From contig JAAWHG010000002.1 of assembly GCA_022795735.1 (NCBI GenBank), positions 1-64,000 on the forward strand: a stretch of 64,000 nucleotides of DNA, in the 5' to 3' direction. This DNA is from Oscillospiraceae bacterium. GTDB taxonomy: Bacteria > Bacillota > Clostridia > Oscillospirales > Oscillospiraceae. Made by a program: the position numbers and the translations under genes. Each line of letters starts with the position of its first letter. Within the stretch, counting starts at the first letter, position 1. The notes beneath the pieces were generated by a model. It saw nothing but the letters and a program-made list of their open reading frames with translations. It was not told where the DNA came from and ran no database searches. Shown in pieces: positions 23,266-31,602 of this stretch.

Positions 23266-24309
23266 TTACAGTTTTTTGTCCGATTCCGGCGGCAGGTGAA
23301 TCGGATATGCGCCAAATTCCTGTGCTGCATCCAGAATAGCTTGTACGTTTTCAGGTTTTGCGGATGCGGGAATTGCGTTGCTGGTAGAGAGAATATAACC
23401 GCCGCCATGCGCCGCGTCACGAATGCAGCGAATTACGGCGTTTTTCACATCTTCCTGTGTGCGGGAGGATAGCAGATCACCGCAGTCCAAGTTTCCCCAC
23501 AGGACGATTTGGTCTCCATACTGTTTTTTACACGCTGCCAAATCCATACCCGCAATAGGATCGATGGATTGGAAGGCGTCGATCCCAGTATCTACAATTG
23601 AGGGGAGCAGTTTGGCGATATTGCCATCGGAATGCTTAATCATGTAGCCGCCAGCCTCATGAATGGCATCAACATACCGTGTCAGCCGTGGGGCAAACAG
23701 CGCATCAAAGGCTGCTGGTGAAATTAACGGACCGGTATTGAATGCGTAGTCATCCGTTTCTAAAATCATATCCGCCCCCATGCTGAGGGCCTTTCGCGCA
23801 ATCAAAATTTGATTATCGACGATTTTATCCAGCATTTCCTCCACGAGCTGGGGCTCCCAAGCGATTTGCACCATCAAATTTTCCATTCCGCAGAGCTCGA
23901 CGGCCCATAGGAACATGGCTCTGGTTGAAAAGATGATCGCCTTTTTGCCCTTGTATGCCTTCACGGCTTTCTCTAAGTAATTGTAACGATAGGGATCATC
24001 GGCGGTTGGGACCACCAGTTTTTTGAAATCATCAGGACACTGGATTGGATGGTGGTATGAATGCCCGGTGGTGTCTTGGGTATATTTATACGTGATACCC
24101 CATTCGTCTTGGTAAAAAGGCCCATCATCTTGGAGGGTGCGATAGGCAATCCTGACGGTAATGCCGTCGTAATATTTAGATTGAAATTCGTATAGATCTT
24201 GACAGCCAAACGCCTTTACGATTTGATCGCTGACACTCATTTCAATCAGCGGGATTCGGTCCGGCTCTTGATGTTGGAATACCGTCATCACGCGTTCGTA
24301 AGAATTCAT
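23266..24309 (-). CDS. Uroporphyrinogen-decarboxylase-fold (URO-D) family protein
   Basis: The protein has 347 residues with the URO-D barrel, seen in FQHQEPDRIPLIE near the N-terminus, IETDD-like LETDDYAFNTGP, MIKHSDGNIAKLLPSIVDTGIDAFQSIDP and the C-terminal GGGYILSTSNAIP. Such non-heme relatives are often corrinoid-linked methyltransferases (the MtaA/CmuA type), or enzymes of unknown activity encoded with sugar or aromatic catabolism genes. No corrinoid protein is encoded nearby. It is transcribed away from the rpiB/rpe-like pair and shares their promoter region, so it probably belongs to the sugar-acid island. AAAGGAGG lies 5 nt before ATG. Confidence 0.85.
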   Translation of the reverse strand: MNSYERVMTVFQHQEPDRIPLIEMSVSDQIVKAFGCQDLYEFQSKYYDGITVRIAYRTLQDDGPFYQDEWGITYKYTQDTTGHSYHHPIQCPDDFKKLVVPTADDPYRYNYLEKAVKAYKGKKAIIFSTRAMFLWAVELCGMENLMVQIAWEPQLVEEMLDKIVDNQILIARKALSMGADMILETDDYAFNTGPLISPAAFDALFAPRLTRYVDAIHEAGGYMIKHSDGNIAKLLPSIVDTGIDAFQSIDPIAGMDLAACKKQYGDQIVLWGNLDCGDLLSSRTQEDVKNAVIRCIRDAAHGGGYILSTSNAIPASAKPENVQAILDAAQEFGAYPIHLPPESDKKL

Positions 24310-24462
24310 GCTTGCCTCCTTTGGTTGTAGGGGTTATTTCATAGAACGGCTTTATGATATATTACTACGGAGGGGAGATGAATGCAAGATACCTAGACTT
24401 ATTTGCTTTATTTTGTGAAAACTTGATATAAATAGAAATATATATTTGGTAAAAGTTATGGA

Positions 24463-24491
24463 TTGAATCGGGGGACAAAAGAGTGTAATAT
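24463..24491 (+). promoter_or_regulatory. Predicted promoter of the rpiB/rpe-like pair
   Basis: TTGAAT, a 17-bp spacer and TAATAT lie 78 bp before the first start. Confidence 0.55.
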
Positions 24492-24569
24492 ATTTTATAT
24501 TCCTGTGATATATCTGTGCGGACAACAGCATGGGTAGATCACAGATTACTGAAAAAGGAGAACACGGAT

Positions 24570-25043
24570 ATGAAAGTTGTAATTGCCAGTGAATTTGCCG
24601 GCTTCCCGCTGAAATGCTTCGTTCTGAACTATCTCAAAGAGCAGGGCTTTGACGTGACGGATGTCGGCCAGCAAACAGAAGAAGAGCAGATGCTTTATCC
24701 GCAGGCCGCCAAAAACTTGGCGCAGGCGATTCAATCCGGAGATTACGAAAAGGGAATTCTGATTTGCGGCTCGGGTGCCGGCGTCAGCATTGTTGCCAAC
24801 AAATTCAAGGGCGTTTATGCGGTGGCCTGCGAGAGCATTTTTACGGCACAGGGCATTCCTGTCATCAACGATGCCAATGTCCTGACCATGGGTAATAACG
24901 TGGTTGGACCCAAAAATGCCTGCGCAATGGTCGAAAAGTTTTTGTCTAATAGTTTCGCACTGGGCGAGACGCCGGCACGCAAAGAATTTTTGACGGGTAT
25001 GCTCAACGATGTGAAAAAAATTGAGGATGAGAACTTTAAGTAA
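24570..25043 (+). CDS. RpiB/LacA/LacB-family sugar-phosphate isomerase (divergent)
   Basis: The protein has 157 residues. Family landmarks are AGFPLKCF, YPQAAKNLA, LICGSGAGVSIVANK with the catalytic Cys, and NDANVLTMGNNVVG. Two His of ribose-5-phosphate isomerase B are changed: the SDHAG motif is SEFAG here, and HNDANVL is INDANVL with the preceding Arg missing. The substrate may therefore not be ribose-5-phosphate; tetrose, allose or galactose phosphate isomerases of the same fold are alternatives. The start at 24570 has AAAGGAG 9 nt upstream. An Rpe-like epimerase follows after 23 bp. Confidence 0.85.
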   Translation: MKVVIASEFAGFPLKCFVLNYLKEQGFDVTDVGQQTEEEQMLYPQAAKNLAQAIQSGDYEKGILICGSGAGVSIVANKFKGVYAVACESIFTAQGIPVINDANVLTMGNNVVGPKNACAMVEKFLSNSFALGETPARKEFLTGMLNDVKKIEDENFK

Positions 25044-25066
25044 TTAACGCCACGGAGGAGGTTGCT

Positions 25067-25753
25067 ATGGTTGTAAATGCGCCGTCTCTTGCAAATATTG
25101 ATTTGCTGGAGTTCGGAGAAAAGGTACAGGAGCTATATGAAGCCGGCATCCGGTTTTTCCATATTGATATAATGGACGGCCATTATGTCAGCAATTTGTG
25201 TTTCCCCACCACGGTGGTGCGGTCGCTCCGGCAGAGATATCCCGATGTAGAGCTGGAGGTACATTTAATGGTGTCAGAACCCAGAAGCTACATTTCCCAG
25301 TTAAAGGAGTATGGGGCCGACCGCGTTGCGTTTCACTTGGACGCTACCAGCTTTTCGCGCCGGCTGCTGACGGAAATCAAGGAAGCCGGCATGAAGGCCG
25401 GCGTGGTGATAAATCCATCTCAGCCTATCGGCAATCTTTCGCCGTTGCAAGACTATCTGGACTATGTGGTGTTCATGTCTGTGGAACCAGGATTTGCCGG
25501 CCAAAAGTTTTTACCTGGCTCTATGGAACGACTGCGGGAATTAGCGCGGCTTCGGCAAGACGGCGGACATGGGTTCGACATTATTGTCGATGGCGGGGTG
25601 AACTACGACATTGCAGAGGATGTCGTCCGCAGCGGAGCGGATATCATTGTGACGAATATCTATATGGTTTTTAATCAACCAGAGGGAATCGCGGGCGCTT
25701 GCCAGCGATTCCGGGAGACGCTTGGAGCGGTGAAGCGAGATTCCGTGCTGTGA
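25067..25753 (+). CDS. Ribulose-/allulose-phosphate 3-epimerase family protein
   Basis: The protein has 228 residues in a TIM barrel. It has APSLANIDL at the N-terminus, FFHIDIMDGHYVSN with the metal His and Asp, LEVHLMVSEP, FMSVEPGFAGQKF, and IIVDGGVNYDIA with the second Asp. These fit Rpe and its allulose-6-phosphate (AlsE) relatives. Pairing with a divergent RpiB-like isomerase and an ABC operon of the ribose type makes a specialised pentose or hexulose phosphate role as likely as core Rpe. A second, housekeeping rpe elsewhere in the genome would support this. Confidence 0.88.
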   Translation: MVVNAPSLANIDLLEFGEKVQELYEAGIRFFHIDIMDGHYVSNLCFPTTVVRSLRQRYPDVELEVHLMVSEPRSYISQLKEYGADRVAFHLDATSFSRRLLTEIKEAGMKAGVVINPSQPIGNLSPLQDYLDYVVFMSVEPGFAGQKFLPGSMERLRELARLRQDGGHGFDIIVDGGVNYDIAEDVVRSGADIIVTNIYMVFNQPEGIAGACQRFRETLGAVKRDSVL

Positions 25754-25791
25754 AAAAAGTCCAGCCTGAATGAAACAGGCTGGACTTTTTT
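25753..25791. terminator. Bidirectional intrinsic terminator
   Basis: AAAAAAGTCCAGCCTG pairs with CAGGCTGGACTTTTTT between the convergent epimerase and GntR genes. Confidence 0.9.
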
Positions 25792-25796
25792 CGAAA

Positions 25797-26453
25797 TTAA
25801 TATGCTGTAAGATAGGTGTTGATAACGTCAACATGGCATCTGCAAATGTGATCTTCCAATGCCGTACAAGCTTCCTCAACATTTCCAGCCAGAATGTGGT
25901 CGATCACCAGGAGATGATCTTCATTGGCTGTATAGGAATGGTTGGATAGTTTTGTAACGGCAATGGTGATGGCGGTAATCTGGTTCATATAGTTGTCCAC
26001 AAGGGTGGATAAGTAGGGGTTATCGAGGACAGTGACGATTGTGGAGTGAAATTCAGTATCAAATCTGATGTACTCCCGTAGGCCGTCCATATCAGACAGC
26101 GTCTTATTTTCATTAATTGCGGCAAAGTTTTTGCGCATTTTAATCAGCCAGTCCACATCCAGCATAGAGTGGGTCCTTCGAAGGGTGTTCGGCTCGATAA
26201 TCAGCCGGGCGTTGAAGATTGCATGAACAATCTTTGGAGAAAACTTACAGATTTCAATACCCTTGCGCGGAATGATCGTGACAAACTGTTCTACGGACAG
26301 GCGGAGAAGCGCTTCATGGATGGGGGTACGGCCAATATGCAGAAGCTCCTGCAAAGCGGCTTCATTGATGATTTCGCCCGGTTCAAGCAGATTTGAAATA
26401 ATCATTTCTTTGATTTGGAGATAAGCTTTATTCGTCAAACTATCTTTTTTCAA
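25797..26453 (-). CDS. GntR-family (FadR/FCD type) transcriptional regulator
   Basis: The protein has 218 residues. An N-terminal winged helix (LTNKAYLQIKEMIIS, INEAALQELLHIGRTPIHEALLRL) is followed by an all-helical FCD ligand domain with the metal-site pattern FDTEFHSTIV and HLLVIDHILAG. FCD regulators usually sense sugar acids or related carboxylates. It is divergent from the eleven-gene ABC operon and convergent with the epimerase, so it probably controls both sides. Its own promoter is followed by a perfect palindrome (AAGTATACTT), suggesting autorepression. The start is a TTG with GAAAGG upstream. Confidence 0.88.
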   Translation of the reverse strand: MKKDSLTNKAYLQIKEMIISNLLEPGEIINEAALQELLHIGRTPIHEALLRLSVEQFVTIIPRKGIEICKFSPKIVHAIFNARLIIEPNTLRRTHSMLDVDWLIKMRKNFAAINENKTLSDMDGLREYIRFDTEFHSTIVTVLDNPYLSTLVDNYMNQITAITIAVTKLSNHSYTANEDHLLVIDHILAGNVEEACTALEDHICRCHVDVINTYLTAY

Positions 26454-26484
26454 AATGTAGCATTCCTTTCCAAATCATCTAAAA

Positions 26485-26523
26485 AAGTATACTTATTATA
26501 TTCTTATAAATATCAAAAGTCAA
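26485..26523 (-). promoter_or_regulatory. GntR promoter with operator-like palindrome
   Basis: On the minus strand, TTGACT (26518-26523), a 17-bp spacer and TATAAT (26495-26500) are followed directly by AAGTATACTT (26485-26494). Confidence 0.65.
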
Positions 26524-26672
26524 GAAAGCGGCAGCAACTCTTAAAGAAGAAAAACAAGTTCGACACATACGCTTTCAAACAAACTGTTAGATATTTTATA
26601 AAAACAATAAAAAAATACAATATTATTAGATAATATGGAAGTAATAAACAAATTTTAGATGCTATTTTCTAC

Positions 26673-26701
26673 TTGACACTTTTGGTGAATCATAATAAAA
26701 T
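26673..26701 (+). promoter_or_regulatory. Predicted promoter of the ABC/sugar-acid operon
   Basis: TTGACA, a 17-bp spacer and TAAAAT lie 118 bp before the ATPase gene and leave room for operators in the leader. Confidence 0.7.
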
Positions 26702-26818
26702 ATCAGTAATATATCACACGCAAACAACACGCAACATTTGCGCTTGGCAGTCCCGCCAGATTTTGTGCGGATATCAACAAGCACAGGACAGCTGTCTCGC
26801 AGAAGATAGGAGCGTATT

Positions 26819-28327
26819 ATGGAGAAAAACTACAAGTTGGAATTTCAAAATATTTCAAAGGCGTTTCCAGGCGTATTAGCACTGGATAACGTGAGTTTTG
26901 GGATTTATCCTGGTTGTGTTCACGTGATTATGGGTGAGAACGGCGCAGGGAAAAGTACGCTGATGAAGATCATAAACGGTGTACACGAGAAAACGGAAGG
27001 CGTGATGCTGCTCGACGGAAAAAGCGTTAATTTCCGCAGTCCCGGAGAAGCGGAAAAGCATGGGATCGGCATGATATATCAGGAGCTAAAATATCTGCCC
27101 GACTTTACCGTGGAACGCTATCTGATGCTGGGACGGGAGCCTGGCCGGCTGGGATGTATTAATTGGAAACAGGTTACGGCAGAAGCCAAGAAGATGCTCG
27201 ATGAGGCGGAGCTCCATTACGATTTAAAGACTACCTTACGGATGCTCAGCGTTTCCGACATACAGTTGCTGGAAATTACGAAGGTAATCAATGCAGAAAA
27301 GTGCGACGTCATCATTATGGACGAGCCCACCTCGGCCCTTTCCAACAGCGAGGTGGAGAGCCTGTTTATTAACATAGAAAAGCTGAAAAAACGCGGCATT
27401 ACCGTCATTTATATTTCTCATAAAATGGATGAAATATTTCGTATTGCCGATTACATTACCGTCATGCGTGACGGGCAGCATATTCATACAGCGCCTGCCT
27501 CTGAATTTACAAGAGACTCTTTGGTAACGATGATGGTCGGACGTGCCGTCAGTGACATCTATCCAAAAGAGGCACTGCCCATTGGCGAGACTGTCCTGGA
27601 AGTAAAGGACCTCAATTCTGATTTTGCGGGTCTGCATGATATCAATTTCTATGCCAGAAGGGGTGAAATTCTCGGCCTGGCGGGATTGATGGGGGCAGGC
27701 AGGACGGAAACAGTCCGTGCAATTTTTGGCTTGGACCCCTTTACCAGCGGCGAGATTTATGTGGAGGGCAAAAAGGTTTCGATCCGAACTGTGGCCGACG
27801 CGTCGGCCGCCGGCATTGCGATGGCGACGGAAGACCGCAGAAGGTACGGGTTGGTTCTGTGCCGGAATATCCGCGAAAATATCTCACTTGCCAATCTGCG
27901 TGCGCTTTCGCAATGGGGATTTATGCGGTTGAAGCGGGAGAAGCGCGAAACAGACGAGATTGCGGCGCGCCTCCGCGTCAAAGCAGCCTCTACGGCGGTC
28001 AAAGCGGGAACACTCTCCGGCGGCAATCAGCAAAAGGTGGTCCTATGCAAATGCCTGCTGGCAAATCCTAAAATCATAATCCTCGACGAGCCCACACGTG
28101 GCATAGATGTCGGCGCAAAATATGAAATCTACCACTTGATGACAGAAATGGCGCAGAAAGGCATCTGTATTATTATGATTTCTTCGGAGCTGCCTGAATT
28201 TATCGGCATGTGCGACAGATGCTATACCATGTACAATGGCCGTATTACCGGCGAGCTTCAGAGAGAAGAGATGACACAGGAAAGCGTGATGCAGTTGATT
28301 GCATCCGGTCAAAGCGGCGCACGTTAA
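26819..28327 (+). CDS. Sugar ABC importer ATP-binding protein (RbsA/MglA type, two ATPase domains)
   Basis: The protein has 502 residues and two nucleotide-binding domains. Domain 1 has Walker A GENGAGKST (about 38-46) and Walker B VIIMDEPTSAL. Domain 2 has a degenerate Walker A (GLMGAGRTE), signature LSGGNQQKV and Walker B IIILDEPTRGIDVG. The degenerate second site and tandem layout are typical of ribose/galactose/xylose-type importers. It energises uptake with the permease and lipoprotein encoded next. The first gene of the operon, with an ATTAT-ATG start and AGGAG 7 nt upstream. Confidence 0.95.
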   Translation: MEKNYKLEFQNISKAFPGVLALDNVSFGIYPGCVHVIMGENGAGKSTLMKIINGVHEKTEGVMLLDGKSVNFRSPGEAEKHGIGMIYQELKYLPDFTVERYLMLGREPGRLGCINWKQVTAEAKKMLDEAELHYDLKTTLRMLSVSDIQLLEITKVINAEKCDVIIMDEPTSALSNSEVESLFINIEKLKKRGITVIYISHKMDEIFRIADYITVMRDGQHIHTAPASEFTRDSLVTMMVGRAVSDIYPKEALPIGETVLEVKDLNSDFAGLHDINFYARRGEILGLAGLMGAGRTETVRAIFGLDPFTSGEIYVEGKKVSIRTVADASAAGIAMATEDRRRYGLVLCRNIRENISLANLRALSQWGFMRLKREKRETDEIAARLRVKAASTAVKAGTLSGGNQQKVVLCKCLLANPKIIILDEPTRGIDVGAKYEIYHLMTEMAQKGICIIMISSELPEFIGMCDRCYTMYNGRITGELQREEMTQESVMQLIASGQSGAR

Positions 28328-28344
28328 AGGGAAGGGGAAACAAT

Positions 28345-29313
28345 ATGGAAAAAAAGCGGATTGGCAGCAGGGTCGGTACATTAATTAACCATTATGGCAT
28401 ATACTTAATGTTTGTGGTCCTGATTGCCGCTTCAACGATTATCAGCCCACGGTTTATGACCTATAAAAACCTAATCAGCGTTTCCAAGCAGATCAGCGTT
28501 ACAGCGGTTATGTCCTTTGGTATGACGCTGCTGATTATTTCAGGTCAAATTGACCTTTCCATGGGCTCGACGATTGCCCTGTCTGGCATGGTGTCGATCA
28601 ACGCCTTTTTGGCGACGGGCTCCTACTTTGTCGCGTTTCTGGTTGCCTGCGCCGTCGCAGTTTTGGTTGGGTACATCAACGGTCATCTGATTACGACGCT
28701 CCGGCTTCCCGGCTTTATTGCCACGATGTCTATGGACACCATCGCCAGAGGCGCGGTCTATCTCTATACCAAAGGCAGTCCGATTTATCAAATTGGTGAT
28801 TATGGACAGGTGTCTACAACTTATGTTGGAATCTTTCCGCTGCCGGTCATCATCATGGTTGTCGTTGGCATCATCTGCCACATTATTCTCCGCTATACGC
28901 GCTTTGGCCGCAGCCTGTATGCTTGCGGCGGCAATATTGATGCGGCGGAGGCGTCTGGCATCAACGTTGGACGGACCAAGCGAATGGCTTTTGTCGTATC
29001 TGGTCTCTTTGTTGGTATCGCCGCCGTGCTGCAGATGGCACGATTAAATTCCGGCTTGCCGGATACGGCGGAGGGCTATCATGCCGACGCCATTGCAGCC
29101 GCTGTTATCGGCGGAACCAGCTTCACCGGCGGTACGGGTACGGCCATTGGAACCATTGTTGGTGCCTTTATCATCGGCATTATCAGCAATATTTTGAACC
29201 TGTGCGGTGTGCAGTCCTATGTACAGCAGATTGTCAAGGGTACCATTATTGTTGTAGCCGTCAGTTTTGACTTGCTGGGTAAGGCCAGAAAGATTCGCAA
29301 GATCCAAAAATAA
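28345..29313 (+). CDS. Sugar ABC importer permease (RbsC type)
   Basis: The permease has 322 residues and about 8-10 hydrophobic segments starting with YGIYLMFVVLIAAST. The family blocks GMTLLIISGQIDLSMGS and AASGINVGRTKRMAFVVSGL-like EASGINVGRTKR and IAAAVIGGTSFTGGTGT are present. A single permease gene implies a homodimer. The start at 28345 has GGGGAAAC spacing; longer frames upstream overlap the ATPase gene. Confidence 0.95.
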   Translation: MEKKRIGSRVGTLINHYGIYLMFVVLIAASTIISPRFMTYKNLISVSKQISVTAVMSFGMTLLIISGQIDLSMGSTIALSGMVSINAFLATGSYFVAFLVACAVAVLVGYINGHLITTLRLPGFIATMSMDTIARGAVYLYTKGSPIYQIGDYGQVSTTYVGIFPLPVIIMVVVGIICHIILRYTRFGRSLYACGGNIDAAEASGINVGRTKRMAFVVSGLFVGIAAVLQMARLNSGLPDTAEGYHADAIAAAVIGGTSFTGGTGTAIGTIVGAFIIGIISNILNLCGVQSYVQQIVKGTIIVVAVSFDLLGKARKIRKIQK

Positions 29314-29364
29314 GTAAAATCCGGCGAAAGCCGATTTTAAAAACAAAAAATGGAGGATTAAATT

Positions 29365-30465
29365 ATGAAAAAGAGTTTAGCCCTTGTCCTTTGCATTGCA
29401 CTGCTGGCGTGCTGCTTAGCTGCGTGCAAAGCCGAGCCTAAGCAACCCGCCGCGGCGAACCCGCAGCCCAGCACGTCGAATGACGACCAGACCACGCCGG
29501 CAACAGAAGAGCCTGATGCCACACCCGACGAGACCACACCCGACGATACCACACCCGACGATACCACGCCCGCCGAAGCGCCGAAAATTATGTTCATCGC
29601 TAAAAATTTGGCCGATCCGTATAGCACCTGGCTGATGAGCATGTGCGAAAAATATATGAATGAGAACTGGCCGGAAGCAGAATATGTTGTTTTCGATCAG
29701 CAGGCCGACCCTGCCAACACGGAGAGCCTCTACGATCAGGCGGTTTTGGAGGGTTACGATCTGGTCGTTCTGCAGAAGGTTTCCGGTTCCCAGGATACTG
29801 ACGCTCTGCTTCAGGACTTCGCATCGCAGGGTGTGCGTAGCGTCGTCATCAACAATGAGGTTTCAGATGGCGTTTCCCTGAACGTTATCTATCCGGAGTA
29901 TGAGATGGGCAGCATGGTTGCCGCCTATGCTGCGGAGAACCTCCCGGAGAATGCCAAGGTTTGCATCCTGAAGTCGACGCCGTCCCTGTTCTCCAGTGAG
30001 GAGCGTGCGCAGGCCTATATCGACATGATTGAAAAGGACCGTCCGGATGTAGAGATTTTGGACACGCAGAACTGCGAAGGCTGGAGCAAGGATATCGCGA
30101 TCAATGTGATGAGCGACTGGTGCCAGAGATTTGACCAGATTGACGCAGTGCTCTCTGCCAACGACGGCATGGTCCTTGGCGCGATTGAGGCGGCTAAGGC
30201 TGACGGCCGCGACGTGCAGGCGATGCAGTTTTATGGCATTGATGGTCTGGCCGACGGCTGCCTGTCCATTGAGGCGGGCGAGGAAACCGGTTCTGTCCTA
30301 CAGGACGCCGGCGAAATGGCGAAAACAGCTGTAGAGCTTGCGCAGCAGCTCTATAACGACCCGGAGATGGACGCGGTAAAGATTGAGCTGGAGCCTGTCC
30401 TGATTACTGCGGAGAACATTTCCGACTTTATTGAAATGCACAGATCCACTGGCGTTATTAAGTAA
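29365..30465 (+). CDS. Sugar-binding lipoprotein of the ABC importer
   Basis: The protein has 366 residues. The lipobox LLACCLAAC ends at Cys22 of a short signal peptide and is followed by a Pro/Thr/Asp linker (about 25-72) with TPDDT units encoded by 15-bp tandem repeats. The rest is a type I periplasmic-binding fold of the ribose-binding group: KIMFIAKNLADPYSTWL, DLVVLQKVSG, AVLSANDGMVLGAIEA, FYGIDGLADG. It captures the substrate outside the membrane. The ligand cannot be read from sequence; the operon suggests a sugar acid, polyol or pentose. Confidence 0.93.
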   Translation: MKKSLALVLCIALLACCLAACKAEPKQPAAANPQPSTSNDDQTTPATEEPDATPDETTPDDTTPDDTTPAEAPKIMFIAKNLADPYSTWLMSMCEKYMNENWPEAEYVVFDQQADPANTESLYDQAVLEGYDLVVLQKVSGSQDTDALLQDFASQGVRSVVINNEVSDGVSLNVIYPEYEMGSMVAAYAAENLPENAKVCILKSTPSLFSSEERAQAYIDMIEKDRPDVEILDTQNCEGWSKDIAINVMSDWCQRFDQIDAVLSANDGMVLGAIEAAKADGRDVQAMQFYGIDGLADGCLSIEAGEETGSVLQDAGEMAKTAVELAQQLYNDPEMDAVKIELEPVLITAENISDFIEMHRSTGVIK

Positions 30466-30484
30466 GCGTCCGCCATCCCATTCG

Positions 30485-30524
30485 CTGATGGGGGCGATCC
30501 GCACAGACGGATCGTCCCCATCAG
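30485..30524. other. Intergenic stem-loop in the operon
   Basis: CTGATGGGG then CGATCCG pair with CGGATCG then CCCCATCAG. No T-run follows, so it probably protects the 3' end of the binding-protein mRNA or lowers downstream expression. Confidence 0.65.
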
Positions 30525-30553
30525 AAAACAACATAAAGGATGAGGTCTTACAT

Positions 30554-31591
30554 ATGGAAAACAGATCTGCCTGGCTGATAGAGCAAGGAAAACTGGAAAT
30601 TCGAAATATCGCGGTTCCAGAGCCACAGGATGACGAGGTCGTTGTCAGAGTGGAATATGTAGGTGTTTGCGGCTCAGATATGCACTTTTATGAAACGGGG
30701 TGTTACAGTAAGGGACCAATTCCGTTTCCGCATATTTTAGGCCATGAATGCGCTGGCGTTGTGACAAAATGTGGGAAAAAGGTAGATTCCCTGCGTGTAG
30801 GCGACCGCGTTGCGTTGGAGCCTGGCGCTGCGTGCGGACAATGTGAGCAGTGTAAGAGCGGAAAGTATAACCTGTGTCATCATGTCCAATTCAAGTCTGT
30901 GCCGCCGTATCACGGCGTACTTTGCGATTATGTGGCGCATAAGGCGTCCCTGTGCTTTCCGATTCCCGACGGGATGAGCACGATGGAAGGGGCGCTGATC
31001 GAACCTTTTTCGATCGGATTACATGCCGCAAAGCAAGCGGGTGTTTCTTTTGGAAAATGCGCAGTGATTCTTGGCGCCGGGTGTATCGGCATGATGACGA
31101 TGCTGGCCTGCCGGGCGATGGGCGCGACAAAGATCATTGCTGTTGATATTTTTGACTCCAGGCTGAAACGGGCAAAGGAGTTGTGCGCAGATGAAACGAT
31201 CAACTCCAGAACAGAGGACTGCGCGGCGCGCGTGCATGCGTTGACCGGAGGTCTGGACGCCGATATTGTCTTCGAAACGGCCGGCAGTCCGGTGACGCTG
31301 AAAATGGCGGCGCCGCTTTGCAAATCAGCCGGCGTCATTATGATGGTGGGCAATATCTTTGGTGAGGTTTCCTTCAATTTCTGGGAAATTGCGCATAGAG
31401 AAATTGATCTGCGCGGTATTTACCGGTATTGCAACGACTATCCGACCGCGATTGAGCTTGCGGCGCAGAAAAGAGTCGATCTGTGCGGCATGGTGACGGA
31501 TATTTGTGATTTTGAGGATGTAGACGCGGCGTTTCGCCGCGCGATACAGGATAAAGAGCATACGTTAAAAAGTGTGATTCGACTGGTATAG
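30554..31591 (+). CDS. Zinc-dependent polyol/sugar-acid dehydrogenase (sorbitol dehydrogenase family)
   Basis: The protein has 345 residues. Catalytic zinc ligands are in GVCGSDMHFYETG and LGHECAGVV. The structural-zinc loop is CGQCEQCKSGKYNLC. The NAD fold is seen in AVILGAGCIGMMTMLA, and the substrate-side signature is IYRYCNDYPTAIELA, as in sorbitol, xylitol and L-idonate dehydrogenases. It oxidises a secondary alcohol of the imported substrate with NAD. L-idonate 5-dehydrogenase would fit a route through 5-ketogluconate and gluconate; sorbitol or xylitol oxidation are alternatives. The start at 30554 was chosen over a longer frame that crosses the stem-loop. Confidence 0.9.
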   Translation: MENRSAWLIEQGKLEIRNIAVPEPQDDEVVVRVEYVGVCGSDMHFYETGCYSKGPIPFPHILGHECAGVVTKCGKKVDSLRVGDRVALEPGAACGQCEQCKSGKYNLCHHVQFKSVPPYHGVLCDYVAHKASLCFPIPDGMSTMEGALIEPFSIGLHAAKQAGVSFGKCAVILGAGCIGMMTMLACRAMGATKIIAVDIFDSRLKRAKELCADETINSRTEDCAARVHALTGGLDADIVFETAGSPVTLKMAAPLCKSAGVIMMVGNIFGEVSFNFWEIAHREIDLRGIYRYCNDYPTAIELAAQKRVDLCGMVTDICDFEDVDAAFRRAIQDKEHTLKSVIRLV

Positions 31592-31602
31592 GAGGGGTTA
31601 TT

